From the NCBI GenBank assembly GCA_025210805.1, contig JAOAQX010000006.1, positions 62,001 to 126,000 of the forward strand: a DNA stretch of 64,000 nucleotides, in the 5' to 3' direction. Shown in pieces: positions 16,946 to 26,010 of this stretch. The DNA comes from Flavobacteriales bacterium. GTDB taxonomy: Bacteria; Bacteroidota; Bacteroidia; Flavobacteriales; CAJXXR01. Each line of letters begins with the position of its first letter. The stretch's first letter is position 1. The notes beneath the pieces are model-generated. The model had not been told where the DNA came from, searched no databases, and saw only the letters and a program-made list of their open reading frames with translations. A program made the position numbers and the translations under genes.

Positions 16946-19051
16946 ATGAGGTTTTTTTTGTTAATAATTTTGATTTCTACAGTATATCCTCTTGCTGCGC
17001 AGAAGAAGGTGTCAAAGCTTTCTAACCTTACTATTAAGGAAAAAGCCACAAGAGCATCCGAAAAGGCATGGAGTTTAAGAAATGTAAATCCAGACTCATC
17101 ATTATATTTTGCTACAGAAGCTCTTAATTATGCGAGGGATTGCTCTGATCAAAAAATTGAAGCATATAGTCTTTCAGATATTGGTAATTATTATAAAAGA
17201 AAGGAGGAATACTCTAAGGCATTACATCATTATATCAAGAGCTTAGAAATTCGTAAAAAGATAAATAACAAACAACTTGTAGGAGGTGCTTATAATCAAA
17301 TAGGATTATTATATCATCAGCAAGAGAAATATGATTCTGCTATTTTTAATTTTGAAAATGGCATACATTATTTAGATACAAGTAAAAACTCAAATAATGA
17401 ACGTTTAAAGTTATTGAGTGGATACTCAATGTCTTTATATCGAAGTGGAAATTATAAAAAAGCCTTAGCATACATTGATACAGCATTTGCTTTATCAGAG
17501 AAAATTCAAGATTCATTACTCACAGCTATAATATTACAAAATAAAGGAAATATTCATCAAGACTTAGGGCAAAATGCTCTAGCATTGAATCTATATAATA
17601 AAGCTCAATTTTATTATGAACAAATAGATGATGTGAATGGGTTAATAGATCTTCAGATTAATATGGCTTCATTATATATTTTGGAGGGAAATTATAGTAA
17701 AGCTGAAAAGATGTTAAAGGATGCGAGTAATAAAAGTTCTGAAGTTGGGTTAGATAACAATTTATCAACTATATATTTTGACTTAGCAGAGCTTTATTCA
17801 GATACAGATAAAAGAAAAGCTATAATATATTATAAAAAGGCTTATGATAATGCTTATACTTTTGGTAAATCAATTCTTGGAATAGAAAGCGGGATTGAAT
17901 TAGCTCATTCTATGCTTAAATTAAATCAATTGGAAGCTGTGTTTGAGTTAATACAAAAATTAGAAATAGACCTTAATAATGAGAGTAATTTAAGCTTATT
18001 GATAGATTTTCATCAATTAAAATCAAGTTATTATCATCAATTAGGAGATTATAAAAAGGCTTATAAATTCAATAAAATTTCATTGTCAACAAAAGATAGT
18101 TTATATGAAAGTATTAATAATGTCAGGGAGTTATCAGCACTTTTAGAAGTATCAAGACAAGAAAAAAAAGCTGCTTTAGAAAAATATAAACGTAAAGAGG
18201 CTGAAAATAATAGTTATATGCTTGAAGATAAAATGGATCAAATGTTAATTAGAGGTCTTATAGCTCTTGTAATTATATTAATTCTGGGGATTTGGCTATT
18301 AATAAAGAATTATAGGAATAAGACCAAAGCAAGTCAAATTGAACTTGAGAAAATACAACAAGAGCAATTGTTTAAAAATCAGATAAGTCAAATGACCTAT
18401 GAAGCGGATATGAAGTTTTTTGAGGATAGGTTAAAGATAGATGATGAAATTAGGAAAAGTATAGGAAAAGATCTTCATGATCAACTTGCTAGTAAACTAG
18501 CTGTTATTCAAATTAATCTTGATTCTTTGACAGAACAGGAAAAAAATGAAGAGAAACAAAGTGAAATGAATAAGCTTATAGACTTGGTTGAAGAATCATG
18601 TGGTGATGTTAGAACCATTGCACACAATTTAATAGGACATGACCGATTGAGAGAAAGTTTAGCAGATTCTATTGAAAAACATTGTCAATTTATTAATAAT
18701 AGCGGAAAGATACATATTGATTTTCATAGAATTGGAGAGCCTTACGATGTTAATCTAGAGGTGAAAAAGAATTTATTATCAACTATAATTTTACTCATAG
18801 ATAACATAGTGAGACATGCTAAGGCTAAAGATGTTAGTATAGAATTATTTTATCACGATGATAGTATAAATATTGCCTTGAATGATGATGGAGTTGGATT
18901 TGATATGGAAAAAGATAGCTCTAACAAAGGTGTTGGTTTAATAAACGCACAAGAACGAATAAAACAAATTAACGGAGAAATCGAAATATATTCTCGAATT
19001 AAACATGGGACAACAGTTTCTATTTCAATACCTATATACAATGAAAGATAG
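16946..19051 (+). CDS. TPR-containing sensor histidine kinase (HisKA_3/NarL type)
   Basis: 701 residues. Order: signal peptide (MRFFLLIILISTVYPLAAQ), TPR repeats over ~40-400 (patterns such as ALHHYIKSLEIRKK, ALAYIDTAFALSEK), coiled coil, one TM segment (~432-452), a second coiled coil, the HisKA_3 dimerisation helix with phosphoacceptor His ~511 (GKDLHDQLASKL), and a C-terminal HATPase (N box DNIVRHAKA, G boxes DDGVGFD and KGVGLINAQERI). It is a periplasmic-sensing kinase of the type paired with LuxR-family regulators. Its stop overlaps the regulator start by 11 bp. Confidence 0.88.
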   Translation: MRFFLLIILISTVYPLAAQKKVSKLSNLTIKEKATRASEKAWSLRNVNPDSSLYFATEALNYARDCSDQKIEAYSLSDIGNYYKRKEEYSKALHHYIKSLEIRKKINNKQLVGGAYNQIGLLYHQQEKYDSAIFNFENGIHYLDTSKNSNNERLKLLSGYSMSLYRSGNYKKALAYIDTAFALSEKIQDSLLTAIILQNKGNIHQDLGQNALALNLYNKAQFYYEQIDDVNGLIDLQINMASLYILEGNYSKAEKMLKDASNKSSEVGLDNNLSTIYFDLAELYSDTDKRKAIIYYKKAYDNAYTFGKSILGIESGIELAHSMLKLNQLEAVFELIQKLEIDLNNESNLSLLIDFHQLKSSYYHQLGDYKKAYKFNKISLSTKDSLYESINNVRELSALLEVSRQEKKAALEKYKRKEAENNSYMLEDKMDQMLIRGLIALVIILILGIWLLIKNYRNKTKASQIELEKIQQEQLFKNQISQMTYEADMKFFEDRLKIDDEIRKSIGKDLHDQLASKLAVIQINLDSLTEQEKNEEKQSEMNKLIDLVEESCGDVRTIAHNLIGHDRLRESLADSIEKHCQFINNSGKIHIDFHRIGEPYDVNLEVKKNLLSTIILLIDNIVRHAKAKDVSIELFYHDDSINIALNDDGVGFDMEKDSSNKGVGLINAQERIKQINGEIEIYSRIKHGTTVSISIPIYNER

Positions 19052-19715
19052 TAAGACAAAAATTTTTATAGCAGAAGATTATCCATTGTTTATTGAAGCA
19101 TTAATGTCTAAATTAAAAATATACTCAGATGAATTTGAATGTATTGGCTATGCTTTGAATGGTGAAGATGCTATTAAAAAAATGGAAAACAAAACAATTG
19201 ACATTCTTATTCTTGATATTGGAATGCCAAAAATGAATGGTTTAGAAGTGCTAAAATATATATCAATTAATTTCCCTGAAATAAAGGTACTAGTACTTAC
19301 AATGTATGATGATTTAAAACATATTCGAGAGATGCTTAGTGCTGGAGCTAAAGGGTATATACTTAAAAATACAATTGGTAAAAATGTGATTGAGGCTCTT
19401 CGAAATTTGAGAGATGGAAGAGACTATTTACAGGAAGAAGTTGCTCAAGTTGGAGCAAGAAGTCTAATGAAAAATCATGATGAAAAATATGTTGATATAG
19501 AGTATATTAAAAAATCACTGCGAAATGATGAAGTAAAATTATTACAATTACTAACGTTAGAATTCACAGCCAAAGAATTGGCAGATAGAATGTGTGTATC
19601 ATCAAAGACAATTGAAACTTATAAAAAGAATCTAGCAAAAAAACTAAATGTTAAAGGTGGTTTAGGCTTAGTTCGTTTTGCAGTGGAAAATGGATTTACT
19701 ATGGATAAAGATTAA
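19041..19715 (+). CDS. LuxR/NarL-family response regulator
   Basis: 224 residues from the ATG at 19041; an upstream start in the same frame would add 12 residues lying in the kinase gene and is unlikely. The receiver domain has the phosphoacceptor Asp ~59 (LILDIGMPKMNG), Thr and Lys switch residues (VLTMYDD, YILKNTIG). The C-terminal LuxR-type HTH is present (LEFTAKELADRMCVSSKTIE then TYKKNLAKKLNV). It is coupled to the kinase and ended by a terminator. The palindrome pair at 16333 and 19787 is a candidate binding site. Confidence 0.88.
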   Translation: MKDSKTKIFIAEDYPLFIEALMSKLKIYSDEFECIGYALNGEDAIKKMENKTIDILILDIGMPKMNGLEVLKYISINFPEIKVLVLTMYDDLKHIREMLSAGAKGYILKNTIGKNVIEALRNLRDGRDYLQEEVAQVGARSLMKNHDEKYVDIEYIKKSLRNDEVKLLQLLTLEFTAKELADRMCVSSKTIETYKKNLAKKLNVKGGLGLVRFAVENGFTMDKD

Positions 19716-19736
19716 AAAATACAATTATAATGATAA

Positions 19737-19769
19737 AGAGGTGTCAAGTGAAAGACATCTCTTTTTTTT
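19737..19769 (+). terminator. Terminator after the two-component operon
   Basis: AGAGGTGTC / GACATCTCT stem (one G-T pair) followed by eight T. It separates the kinase/regulator unit from the caspase operon. Confidence 0.85.
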
Positions 19770-19786
19770 GCATAAAATTATAAAAT

Positions 19787-19798
19787 AGGGTTTTCCCT
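19787..19798. promoter_or_regulatory. 12-bp palindrome AGGGTTTTCCCT, copy 2
   Basis: Exact reverse complement of the site at 16333-16344, here 107 bp upstream of the caspase gene start. Its spacing to the start is close to that of copy 1. It may be a shared operator, or the pair may be terminal repeats of a small inserted module. Confidence 0.45.
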
Positions 19799-19904
19799 AA
19801 TTATATAGGTAGTAAAAAATGTATTTACCCTATGATTGATTGTCAGGTTTTTATATCGTGTATATATGCTGTATTCTTGCTGTGAATATTAGAAGAGAAA
19901 CACA

Positions 19905-20858
19905 ATGATGAATGATAGAGTAGCTTTAATTATAGGTAACGATAATTACTCTAATGTAAGTAAGCTTAGAGGATGTGAAAACGATTGTAATGCAATAAAA
20001 AAATTACTGAGGAAGAATGATGACGGGAGTCATAATTTTACTCTAGATAAACATATCAATGTTACCAACCAAAGTATGAAAAGGCTCTTAGCTGAACATT
20101 TAAATAAAGAATATGCACACCTTGTATTTTATTTTTCAGGACATGGATACATTGATAATGAAGGAGGGTATATATGTGGAGTAGATACATCGAGAGATGA
20201 TTATGGTGTATCAATGGAGTGGTTAAGTATACTGATAAATGAATCTGATATTAGAGAGGTCACGGTAATCTTAGATTGTTGTCATGCAGGTCAGATGTTT
20301 AATATAGAATCAGGAAAAGGAAATTTTGCAACATTAAGACAAGGTGTATCATTTTTAGCAGCAACAAAAAAGGAAGATTTAGCCGAAGAATTTCTAGGTC
20401 GAGGAATATTTACATCAATTATTGAAGAAGGTTTAAAGGGAGCTGCAAAGGATATTTTTGGTTATGTATCTATTGCAGGATTATACGGATGCGCTGATAA
20501 AATGCTATCTCCAATACAGCAACGACCAGTATACAAATCCTTTATTGATAGAATTACTCCAATCCGAAAATGTACACCTATTATAGGAAGAGACTTAGTA
20601 GAAGAATTAAATACCATCTTTCCTAAGGAAAACCATAGAATACGAATTAACCGAGACATTCTAGATAGAAAGAAGACTGAATTTGATATAGATTTTGAAA
20701 CTTTTATGAAGTTACAATCTTTTGAAAATGCTAGTATGTTAGAAGGTGATACAAGTAAATCATTACTTGAAACGGCTTTATATTCTAGAGGGTTTTGTCA
20801 ATTAAATACCTATGGTAGATATATTTGGAGACTAGTAAAAAAAAGAGAAATATATTAA
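19905..20858 (+). CDS. Caspase-like protease (peptidase C14 fold), CBASS-associated
   Basis: 317 residues. Residues 1-200 are a caspase/metacaspase p20-like domain: strand RVALIIGNDNYSNV, the GC.NDC motif, catalytic His80 in FYFSGHGY and catalytic Cys126 in ILDCCHAG. The C-terminal ~100 residues (from PIIGRDLVEELNTIF) are a helical region of unknown role, possibly for partner binding. It has no signal peptide, so it acts in the cytoplasm. The SAVED-domain gene starts 18 bp downstream, which suggests that a nucleotide signal sensed by SAVED controls the protease, or that the SAVED protein is its substrate. Confidence 0.85.
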   Translation: MMNDRVALIIGNDNYSNVSKLRGCENDCNAIKKLLRKNDDGSHNFTLDKHINVTNQSMKRLLAEHLNKEYAHLVFYFSGHGYIDNEGGYICGVDTSRDDYGVSMEWLSILINESDIREVTVILDCCHAGQMFNIESGKGNFATLRQGVSFLAATKKEDLAEEFLGRGIFTSIIEEGLKGAAKDIFGYVSIAGLYGCADKMLSPIQQRPVYKSFIDRITPIRKCTPIIGRDLVEELNTIFPKENHRIRINRDILDRKKTEFDIDFETFMKLQSFENASMLEGDTSKSLLETALYSRGFCQLNTYGRYIWRLVKKREIY

Positions 20859-20876
20859 GAGAAAATATTAACACGT

Positions 20877-22670
20877 ATGGCTATGAAAGAAATACCAAAT
20901 GGACTAATATTAATTTTTCATGAGGGTTTTGCTAAAATTGATGAACAGAAATGTTTAGATGCTTTACCTAATGAATGGGTAAGGATTCCACAAGAAAAAA
21001 TTCGATTAAAATATTCAGAAATAATTGATTTAGGAGAAGGTTATGATTTAAACTTTTCTCAATTAGCATTTGATCATAGAAATCAATATAGAGAAAAAAT
21101 TAAACCAATTTTGAATCAATATAGCTCATATCAAATTGTATATTTTGGTCTAGCACATATTCCATTAGCTATTGATTTTGGAAGCTTGTTTGATGAAGAC
21201 AGATCCATAGAAGTTTATAACTACAATAGACATAAAGGAATATGGTTTCAAAATTTAGAAAGTGAGGAAAATATTGAAGACAATAAAATAAATTGCTCTA
21301 ATATTCCTAGCATAGATCAAAAAGGAATAAGGACAGCTTTGATAAGACTAAGTGTTTCTTATGAAATTGATACAGCAGATACAAACGATATTTTACCCAA
21401 TTCTACTGAAGTTGATATACGATTAGAAAAAACAGGTCTACACGCTATTGAATCCATCAAAAAGATGGAGGAAATAGGAGAATTAATAGAAGATATATTC
21501 ACAAAACTATCTGAGAATAAAAGTGATTTAAATGAAATTAATTTATTCGCCGCTGTGCCATGTGGTTTAGCTTTTTTGATTGGTACTAAAATTTCAAAGA
21601 ATAATCATCTTCATATTCAAACATATCAATTCGATAAAAATAAAAAGCCTCGTCATAAAAAAGCTCTTTTAATAAAAAAGAAAATTGAACATGTGCAAAT
21701 CTTGACAAGTAAAGAAAGAACAAATTCAACTAGGCTTAGAGAACTTGCTCATGATACTTTAAGAGGAGATATCATTAGATTTTCAAATAAAAATAAAAGA
21801 GATTCAAATGGAAGAAATTGGCCAAATGATGTTATTTATTATGAAAATGGACTTATGAAGTCTAGTTTTTGGAGTGAACTTCCTGCTATTAGTAAAACAG
21901 GTATAGAAGAAGATGTATGTAAAAAGGATGTAAAGAATGTAAATGGGGGATTCCAACGATTGAATCGGGAGTGGCATATAGGAGATTATTTTCTAACGGC
22001 TCTATTAAAAAGGTTAAAAAAGAATACAGTTGTAGAAGAAGTGGATATAAAAATTAAACAAGCCTTTAGACAACTTTTCTTTAGTGGAATACTGCATGCA
22101 AAAAAACATAATATGGGAGATGGTAAGCATGAAGGTATTGAGCGATTTTCAAAAGTGTTGGAAGTCGCCGATTATCAAGCTGATGTATATTCTATTTTAA
22201 ATGAATATGGTTTTCAAAATATGGATAATTCTGGGATTGAAAATAAAAAGGATTTTTTTACAAAATCCATAAAGATACTAATTGAGACTATTTGGAGTAC
22301 TGATGATAAGGGGTTTGAGCTTAATCAAATAGCGATAAGAAGATTTAATAGACTTCTTATTTGGCAATGGCAACTAATATTAATAATTGCATCAAATGGA
22401 TGTACTGAAGAAATACTCAAAATCTTAGAGTCAGTACCTATTATAGAATTAACAGGTTTAAAAGTACGGGAAGAAAATGGAGATTTTTATTATGAGTTTA
22501 AAAAAACATCTACTGATCAACTTGAACTTGCTGTGTTTTATAACAATGAAGTTATTCGTAAAGGAAGTGCAGGAAACTTTAGTTTAGATAATCTTATTGA
22601 CGGATTTGTGAAAATGCATACAGAAAGAATTCAAGAAGAATTAGTACGTTTTATTCCTTATTCGAGTTAA
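20877..22670 (+). CDS. SAVED-domain protein with novel C-terminal region
   Basis: 597 residues. Residues ~85-265 show the two CARF-like halves of a SAVED domain: IVYFGLAHIPLAIDFG with EVYNYNRHKGIWFQ, and LFAAVPCGLAFLIG with HIQTYQF. SAVED domains bind cyclic oligonucleotides made by CD-NTases. Residues ~270-597 are unlike any effector I recognise: a basic segment with a conserved-looking WPNDVIYY, then helices including FFSGILHAKKHNMGDGKHE and ADYQADVYSIL. No protease, nuclease or TM motif is evident. As it is paired with a caspase, it may be the sensor subunit or the activated substrate of the protease. Confidence 0.72.
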   Translation: MAMKEIPNGLILIFHEGFAKIDEQKCLDALPNEWVRIPQEKIRLKYSEIIDLGEGYDLNFSQLAFDHRNQYREKIKPILNQYSSYQIVYFGLAHIPLAIDFGSLFDEDRSIEVYNYNRHKGIWFQNLESEENIEDNKINCSNIPSIDQKGIRTALIRLSVSYEIDTADTNDILPNSTEVDIRLEKTGLHAIESIKKMEEIGELIEDIFTKLSENKSDLNEINLFAAVPCGLAFLIGTKISKNNHLHIQTYQFDKNKKPRHKKALLIKKKIEHVQILTSKERTNSTRLRELAHDTLRGDIIRFSNKNKRDSNGRNWPNDVIYYENGLMKSSFWSELPAISKTGIEEDVCKKDVKNVNGGFQRLNREWHIGDYFLTALLKRLKKNTVVEEVDIKIKQAFRQLFFSGILHAKKHNMGDGKHEGIERFSKVLEVADYQADVYSILNEYGFQNMDNSGIENKKDFFTKSIKILIETIWSTDDKGFELNQIAIRRFNRLLIWQWQLILIIASNGCTEEILKILESVPIIELTGLKVREENGDFYYEFKKTSTDQLELAVFYNNEVIRKGSAGNFSLDNLIDGFVKMHTERIQEELVRFIPYSS

Positions 22671-22789
22671 TAACTGAATTTATTGATTAAAGGTTTGAGT
22701 TGGATTTCAAAGGTAATTAAGTGAATGCAATTAAATTATAGTAGAATGATTATTTGTGAAATGAAATTAACGATACAAATACGATTATA

Positions 22790-23920
22790 ATGAGGGCAAG
22801 AAGAAAAGCAATATCAAGTATAACCAAATTACATTTATGGACAAAGTCGGCGGGAAGATGTCAATTTAAGGGATGCAACGATAATTTATTAAAAGATGAA
22901 TTAACCTATGCTGAATTAAATAAATCTAATATTGCACATATTATAGATGTCAACAAAAAAACACATAGGTATACTGATAACTATACAGAAGAGCAGAAAA
23001 ATGAGTTATGGAATTTAATGTTATTATGTCCTACTCACCATCGTTTAATAGATAATGAAGAGGAAAAAAAATATACCGTAGAAATTCTTCAACGATATAA
23101 ACGGGAGCATGAAAATAGAATACTTAATTTAACTTCGATAAAAGGAAATGTAAAAACCGAAGTAATTTGTTTCATGTCTAAGGTAGGGAGATTTTTACCA
23201 AAAATTTCCTTAGAAGAAATTAAAGAAGAATTATCAAAAAAGGATTTATATCTTCTTTCAGAACCTATTGAGATAGGAATGAAGAATTCAACATTAGAAG
23301 ATAATGAAGAAATTCATTGGATTGTAGAGGAAAAGAATCTTATTAAAGATTTTGAGCAAAAAGTACTTAAAAAACTCACGTCTTCAGAGAGAAATCATTT
23401 TTCACTTTTTGCTTTTGCACCTCAACCTTTACTTATAAAATTTGGAACGTTAATACCAGATATATATACAGTTGATGTATACCAGAAACATCGTGAACCA
23501 GATACATGGGGATGGCAGAATAACAAAGGTGATTTTTCTCAATATACAATTAAAGAGCCTATCAATAAAGGAGGAATTCCTGTATTAAATATATCCTTAA
23601 GTGCTGATATAAGCAACGACAGAATAACAACCTTATTTAAAGAAAACGTATCTATTTGGACACTTACAATCGATAGTCCTAGTAATAATTTTTTAATACA
23701 TCCAGATATCCTATTGGAGTTTAGATTAAAGATAAGGTTTATTCTTAATAAAATAAAACTTGAACATGGACACGATTCTACGTTAAAGGTTTTTCCATGT
23801 ATGCCTAATTCTGCATGTGTAGAATTTGGTAGAGTTTGGATGCCAAAGGCTGATTTAACATTGGAAATTTATGATGAACGAAATGGCTTTAAGAAAGCAA
23901 TAACTATAAACAGAGAATAG
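22790..23920 (+). CDS. HNH endonuclease-SAVED fusion, Cap5-type CBASS effector
   Basis: 376 residues. The N-terminal HNH nuclease (~10-110) has zinc-type Cys24/Cys29 (GRCQFKGC), His50 (NIAHIID) and the LMLLCPTHHRLID core with Cys80 and His83. The C-terminal SAVED domain (~165-376) has LFAFAPQPLLIKFG, VDVYQKHREPDTWGWQ and a second half FPCMPNSACVEFG with LEIYD. In this family cyclic nucleotide binding makes the protein oligomerise and degrade DNA. It is 1 bp from the CD-NTase gene, and so is the canonical effector of this locus. Confidence 0.9.
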   Translation: MRARRKAISSITKLHLWTKSAGRCQFKGCNDNLLKDELTYAELNKSNIAHIIDVNKKTHRYTDNYTEEQKNELWNLMLLCPTHHRLIDNEEEKKYTVEILQRYKREHENRILNLTSIKGNVKTEVICFMSKVGRFLPKISLEEIKEELSKKDLYLLSEPIEIGMKNSTLEDNEEIHWIVEEKNLIKDFEQKVLKKLTSSERNHFSLFAFAPQPLLIKFGTLIPDIYTVDVYQKHREPDTWGWQNNKGDFSQYTIKEPINKGGIPVLNISLSADISNDRITTLFKENVSIWTLTIDSPSNNFLIHPDILLEFRLKIRFILNKIKLEHGHDSTLKVFPCMPNSACVEFGRVWMPKADLTLEIYDERNGFKKAITINRE

Positions 23921-23921
23921 A

Positions 23922-25160
23922 ATGATAAACAATTACTCAAATTTTTTAAATGCTCAAGAATTAAATGAAAGACTTAAGCAACTTACAGAAGTATTAGATT
24001 TAACAACTACGCAGTATAAAGATGCTGTTGCAAAATATGAAGCAATTGCAAAGTATCTTAAAAACGATGATACGATAGCTTTATTAGAGCCAGATATGTA
24101 TCCACAAGGATCATTTAGTTTAGGTACGGTAATTAAACCATTGTCAGATAAAGAAGAATATGATATTGATTTGGTTTGTGAACTGAAAAAAGGAAATGCT
24201 CTATTGCATTCTCAATACTATTATAAAGAGTTAATAGGTGATCGACTTAAGTCTGGCATATATAAAGATAAACTTAAAGATAAAAATGGAGGGAAAAGAT
24301 GTTGGACTATTGAATATGCTGAAGCTACTCAACTACATCTAGATATTTTACCTGCAATTCCTGATAGTTACAGTAGATTGATATTCGAAAGTGTTAATAA
24401 TTATGGAGATACCGCCATTAGTATTACAGATAAAGAGCATCATGGTTTTTATAGAGTTAATGATGATTGGGTAAAATCTAATCCACGAGGATATCAAAAA
24501 TGGTTCAAAGATCAGATGTTGCTAATGCTTAATGAAAGTAAAAAACTTTTCGCTAAGAGTATGAATGCAAATATAGATGATGTTCCTGATTATGAAGTGA
24601 AGACACCTCTACAAAGAGCTGTACAGCTTTTAAAGCGGCATAGAGATACAACTTGTGATGATAATGATGATAAGCCTATTTCCATAATCATTACAACGCT
24701 TTCAGCAAAAGCATATGGAAATGAAGACAACCTATTAGATGCATTAATAAATATATTAAATGGCATGGAAAACCATATAAAATATGAAAATAAACAAGGT
24801 AAAACTATTGCTGTAATTGAGAACCCAGTTGATTCTAGAGAGAATTTTGCTGATAAATGGGAGAAATTTCCAATTAGACAAAAAGTGTTTTTTGAATGGC
24901 TACGTAATGCAAAAAAATACTTTAAAGAATTAGTTAGTGCAAACGATGATATTCAATGGATAAATGAGCATTTAAGCAAAGGATTTGGTAAAGATATTGT
25001 TAGTCGATCTTTGGTTTCTATTGGAAATAATACAAGAGAAAAACGAGAGGGTGGAAAGTTGAAAATGGCTTTAGGATCTGGTATAATTAATTCTACAGTA
25101 TCTGCTGAAAATACAAAGGAGATTAAAAATCATAACTTTTATGGTAATGAGAGACAATAG
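23922..25160 (+). CDS. CD-NTase, CBASS cyclic oligonucleotide synthase
   Basis: 412 residues with the Pol-beta nucleotidyltransferase core: PQGSFSLGTV (G63-S64), the metal-binding D81-x-D83 in EEYDIDLVCEL, and the third Asp141 in LHLDILPA. An OAS-like helical C-terminal domain follows. It would sense infection and make a cyclic di- or trinucleotide for the SAVED effectors. The flexible C-terminal tail ends NHNFYG-NERQ; type II CBASS cyclases are conjugated through a C-terminal residue, and the FYG may be that site. It overlaps the E2-like gene by 20 bp. Confidence 0.92.
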   Translation: MINNYSNFLNAQELNERLKQLTEVLDLTTTQYKDAVAKYEAIAKYLKNDDTIALLEPDMYPQGSFSLGTVIKPLSDKEEYDIDLVCELKKGNALLHSQYYYKELIGDRLKSGIYKDKLKDKNGGKRCWTIEYAEATQLHLDILPAIPDSYSRLIFESVNNYGDTAISITDKEHHGFYRVNDDWVKSNPRGYQKWFKDQMLLMLNESKKLFAKSMNANIDDVPDYEVKTPLQRAVQLLKRHRDTTCDDNDDKPISIIITTLSAKAYGNEDNLLDALINILNGMENHIKYENKQGKTIAVIENPVDSRENFADKWEKFPIRQKVFFEWLRNAKKYFKELVSANDDIQWINEHLSKGFGKDIVSRSLVSIGNNTREKREGGKLKMALGSGIINSTVSAENTKEIKNHNFYGNERQ

Positions 25161-25578
25161 GGAAATAAAAAAAATCTCTTTAATTGTCCAAGAAAAGACT
25201 TTGTTAAAGGCTTTTCCAGAAAGTAAAACTAAACGCAGTAGGTTCAAATTATCGTGGAAAGGTAATTTAAAACCTACGGCGCTTAGCCGAGAATATACAG
25301 TTGAAGTAATATTGAATGATAACAATACTGTAGAAATTTTTGTTAAAGAACCTAAAAAATTAAGACTATATAAAGATGAAAAGCAATTACCACATACATA
25401 TTCAACAACTAAGCAGAAGTTATGTCTTTTTTATCCAAATAATAAAGAATGGTCTAAAAGAACATTATTAGTTGATACCATAATTCCTTGGGCAAGCGAA
25501 TGGTTATTTTTTTATGAAATTTGGTTATTTACTGGAGAATGGTTGGGAGGAGGAATAGAACACAATGTTAAACAATGA
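25141..25578 (+). CDS. E2-like protein of type II-short CBASS
   Basis: 145 residues (142 if the second ATG at 25147 is used). A ubiquitin-conjugating-like core is suggested by LPHTYSTTKQKLCLFYP, with a candidate catalytic Cys95 and an upstream His85, then KEWS..TIIPWASEWLFFYEI and TGEWLGGGIEH. This C-terminal WASEWL..YE.W..TG.W.G pattern is typical of small proteins next to CD-NTases that are classed as stand-alone E2s. No E1 or JAB deconjugase lies nearby, so the locus would be the short type II form. The 20-bp overlap with the cyclase shows tight coupling. Confidence 0.75.
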   Translation: MVMRDNREIKKISLIVQEKTLLKAFPESKTKRSRFKLSWKGNLKPTALSREYTVEVILNDNNTVEIFVKEPKKLRLYKDEKQLPHTYSTTKQKLCLFYPNNKEWSKRTLLVDTIIPWASEWLFFYEIWLFTGEWLGGGIEHNVKQ

Positions 25579-26010
25579 GTAATATTGGATATTGTTTAAT
25601 AAATATTTATTAATCTTGTCTTTTGGAACTTTTGATTTGAAAGACATTTTTCTGTTATTCTATCTTTAATTAACTAAAGTTTGTCTCCTATTTGTATCTT
25701 TAATGTTTCACTATTAATATAATAACTTGATGAATAAGTGGTTGTGTGTATTTATTACTTTCTGTATAGTAGTAAGTTAAAAAAGTTAGAACTATATATA
25801 AAGAAACTATATTGCGTTAGAGATTTTTGTATAGGTCAAAAAGGTGTTTAGGATAACCAAAGTAAAATTTTTGACTTTAAAATTCAGAGGGTAAAAAATT
25901 ATAAATCTCCTTATTCTACAGATTTGCTACAAAATTTTATGACCTATTTATCGATAAATGCTTTTAATCATGATTTTACGAATAATTAAACATAGAAAAA
26001 GTAATATCGA
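25579..26010. other. AT-rich intergenic gap
   Basis: 432 bp with no credible gene on either strand. No tRNA, long palindrome or repeat was found. The end of the stretch presumably holds the promoter for the HNH gene at 26011. Confidence 0.5.
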
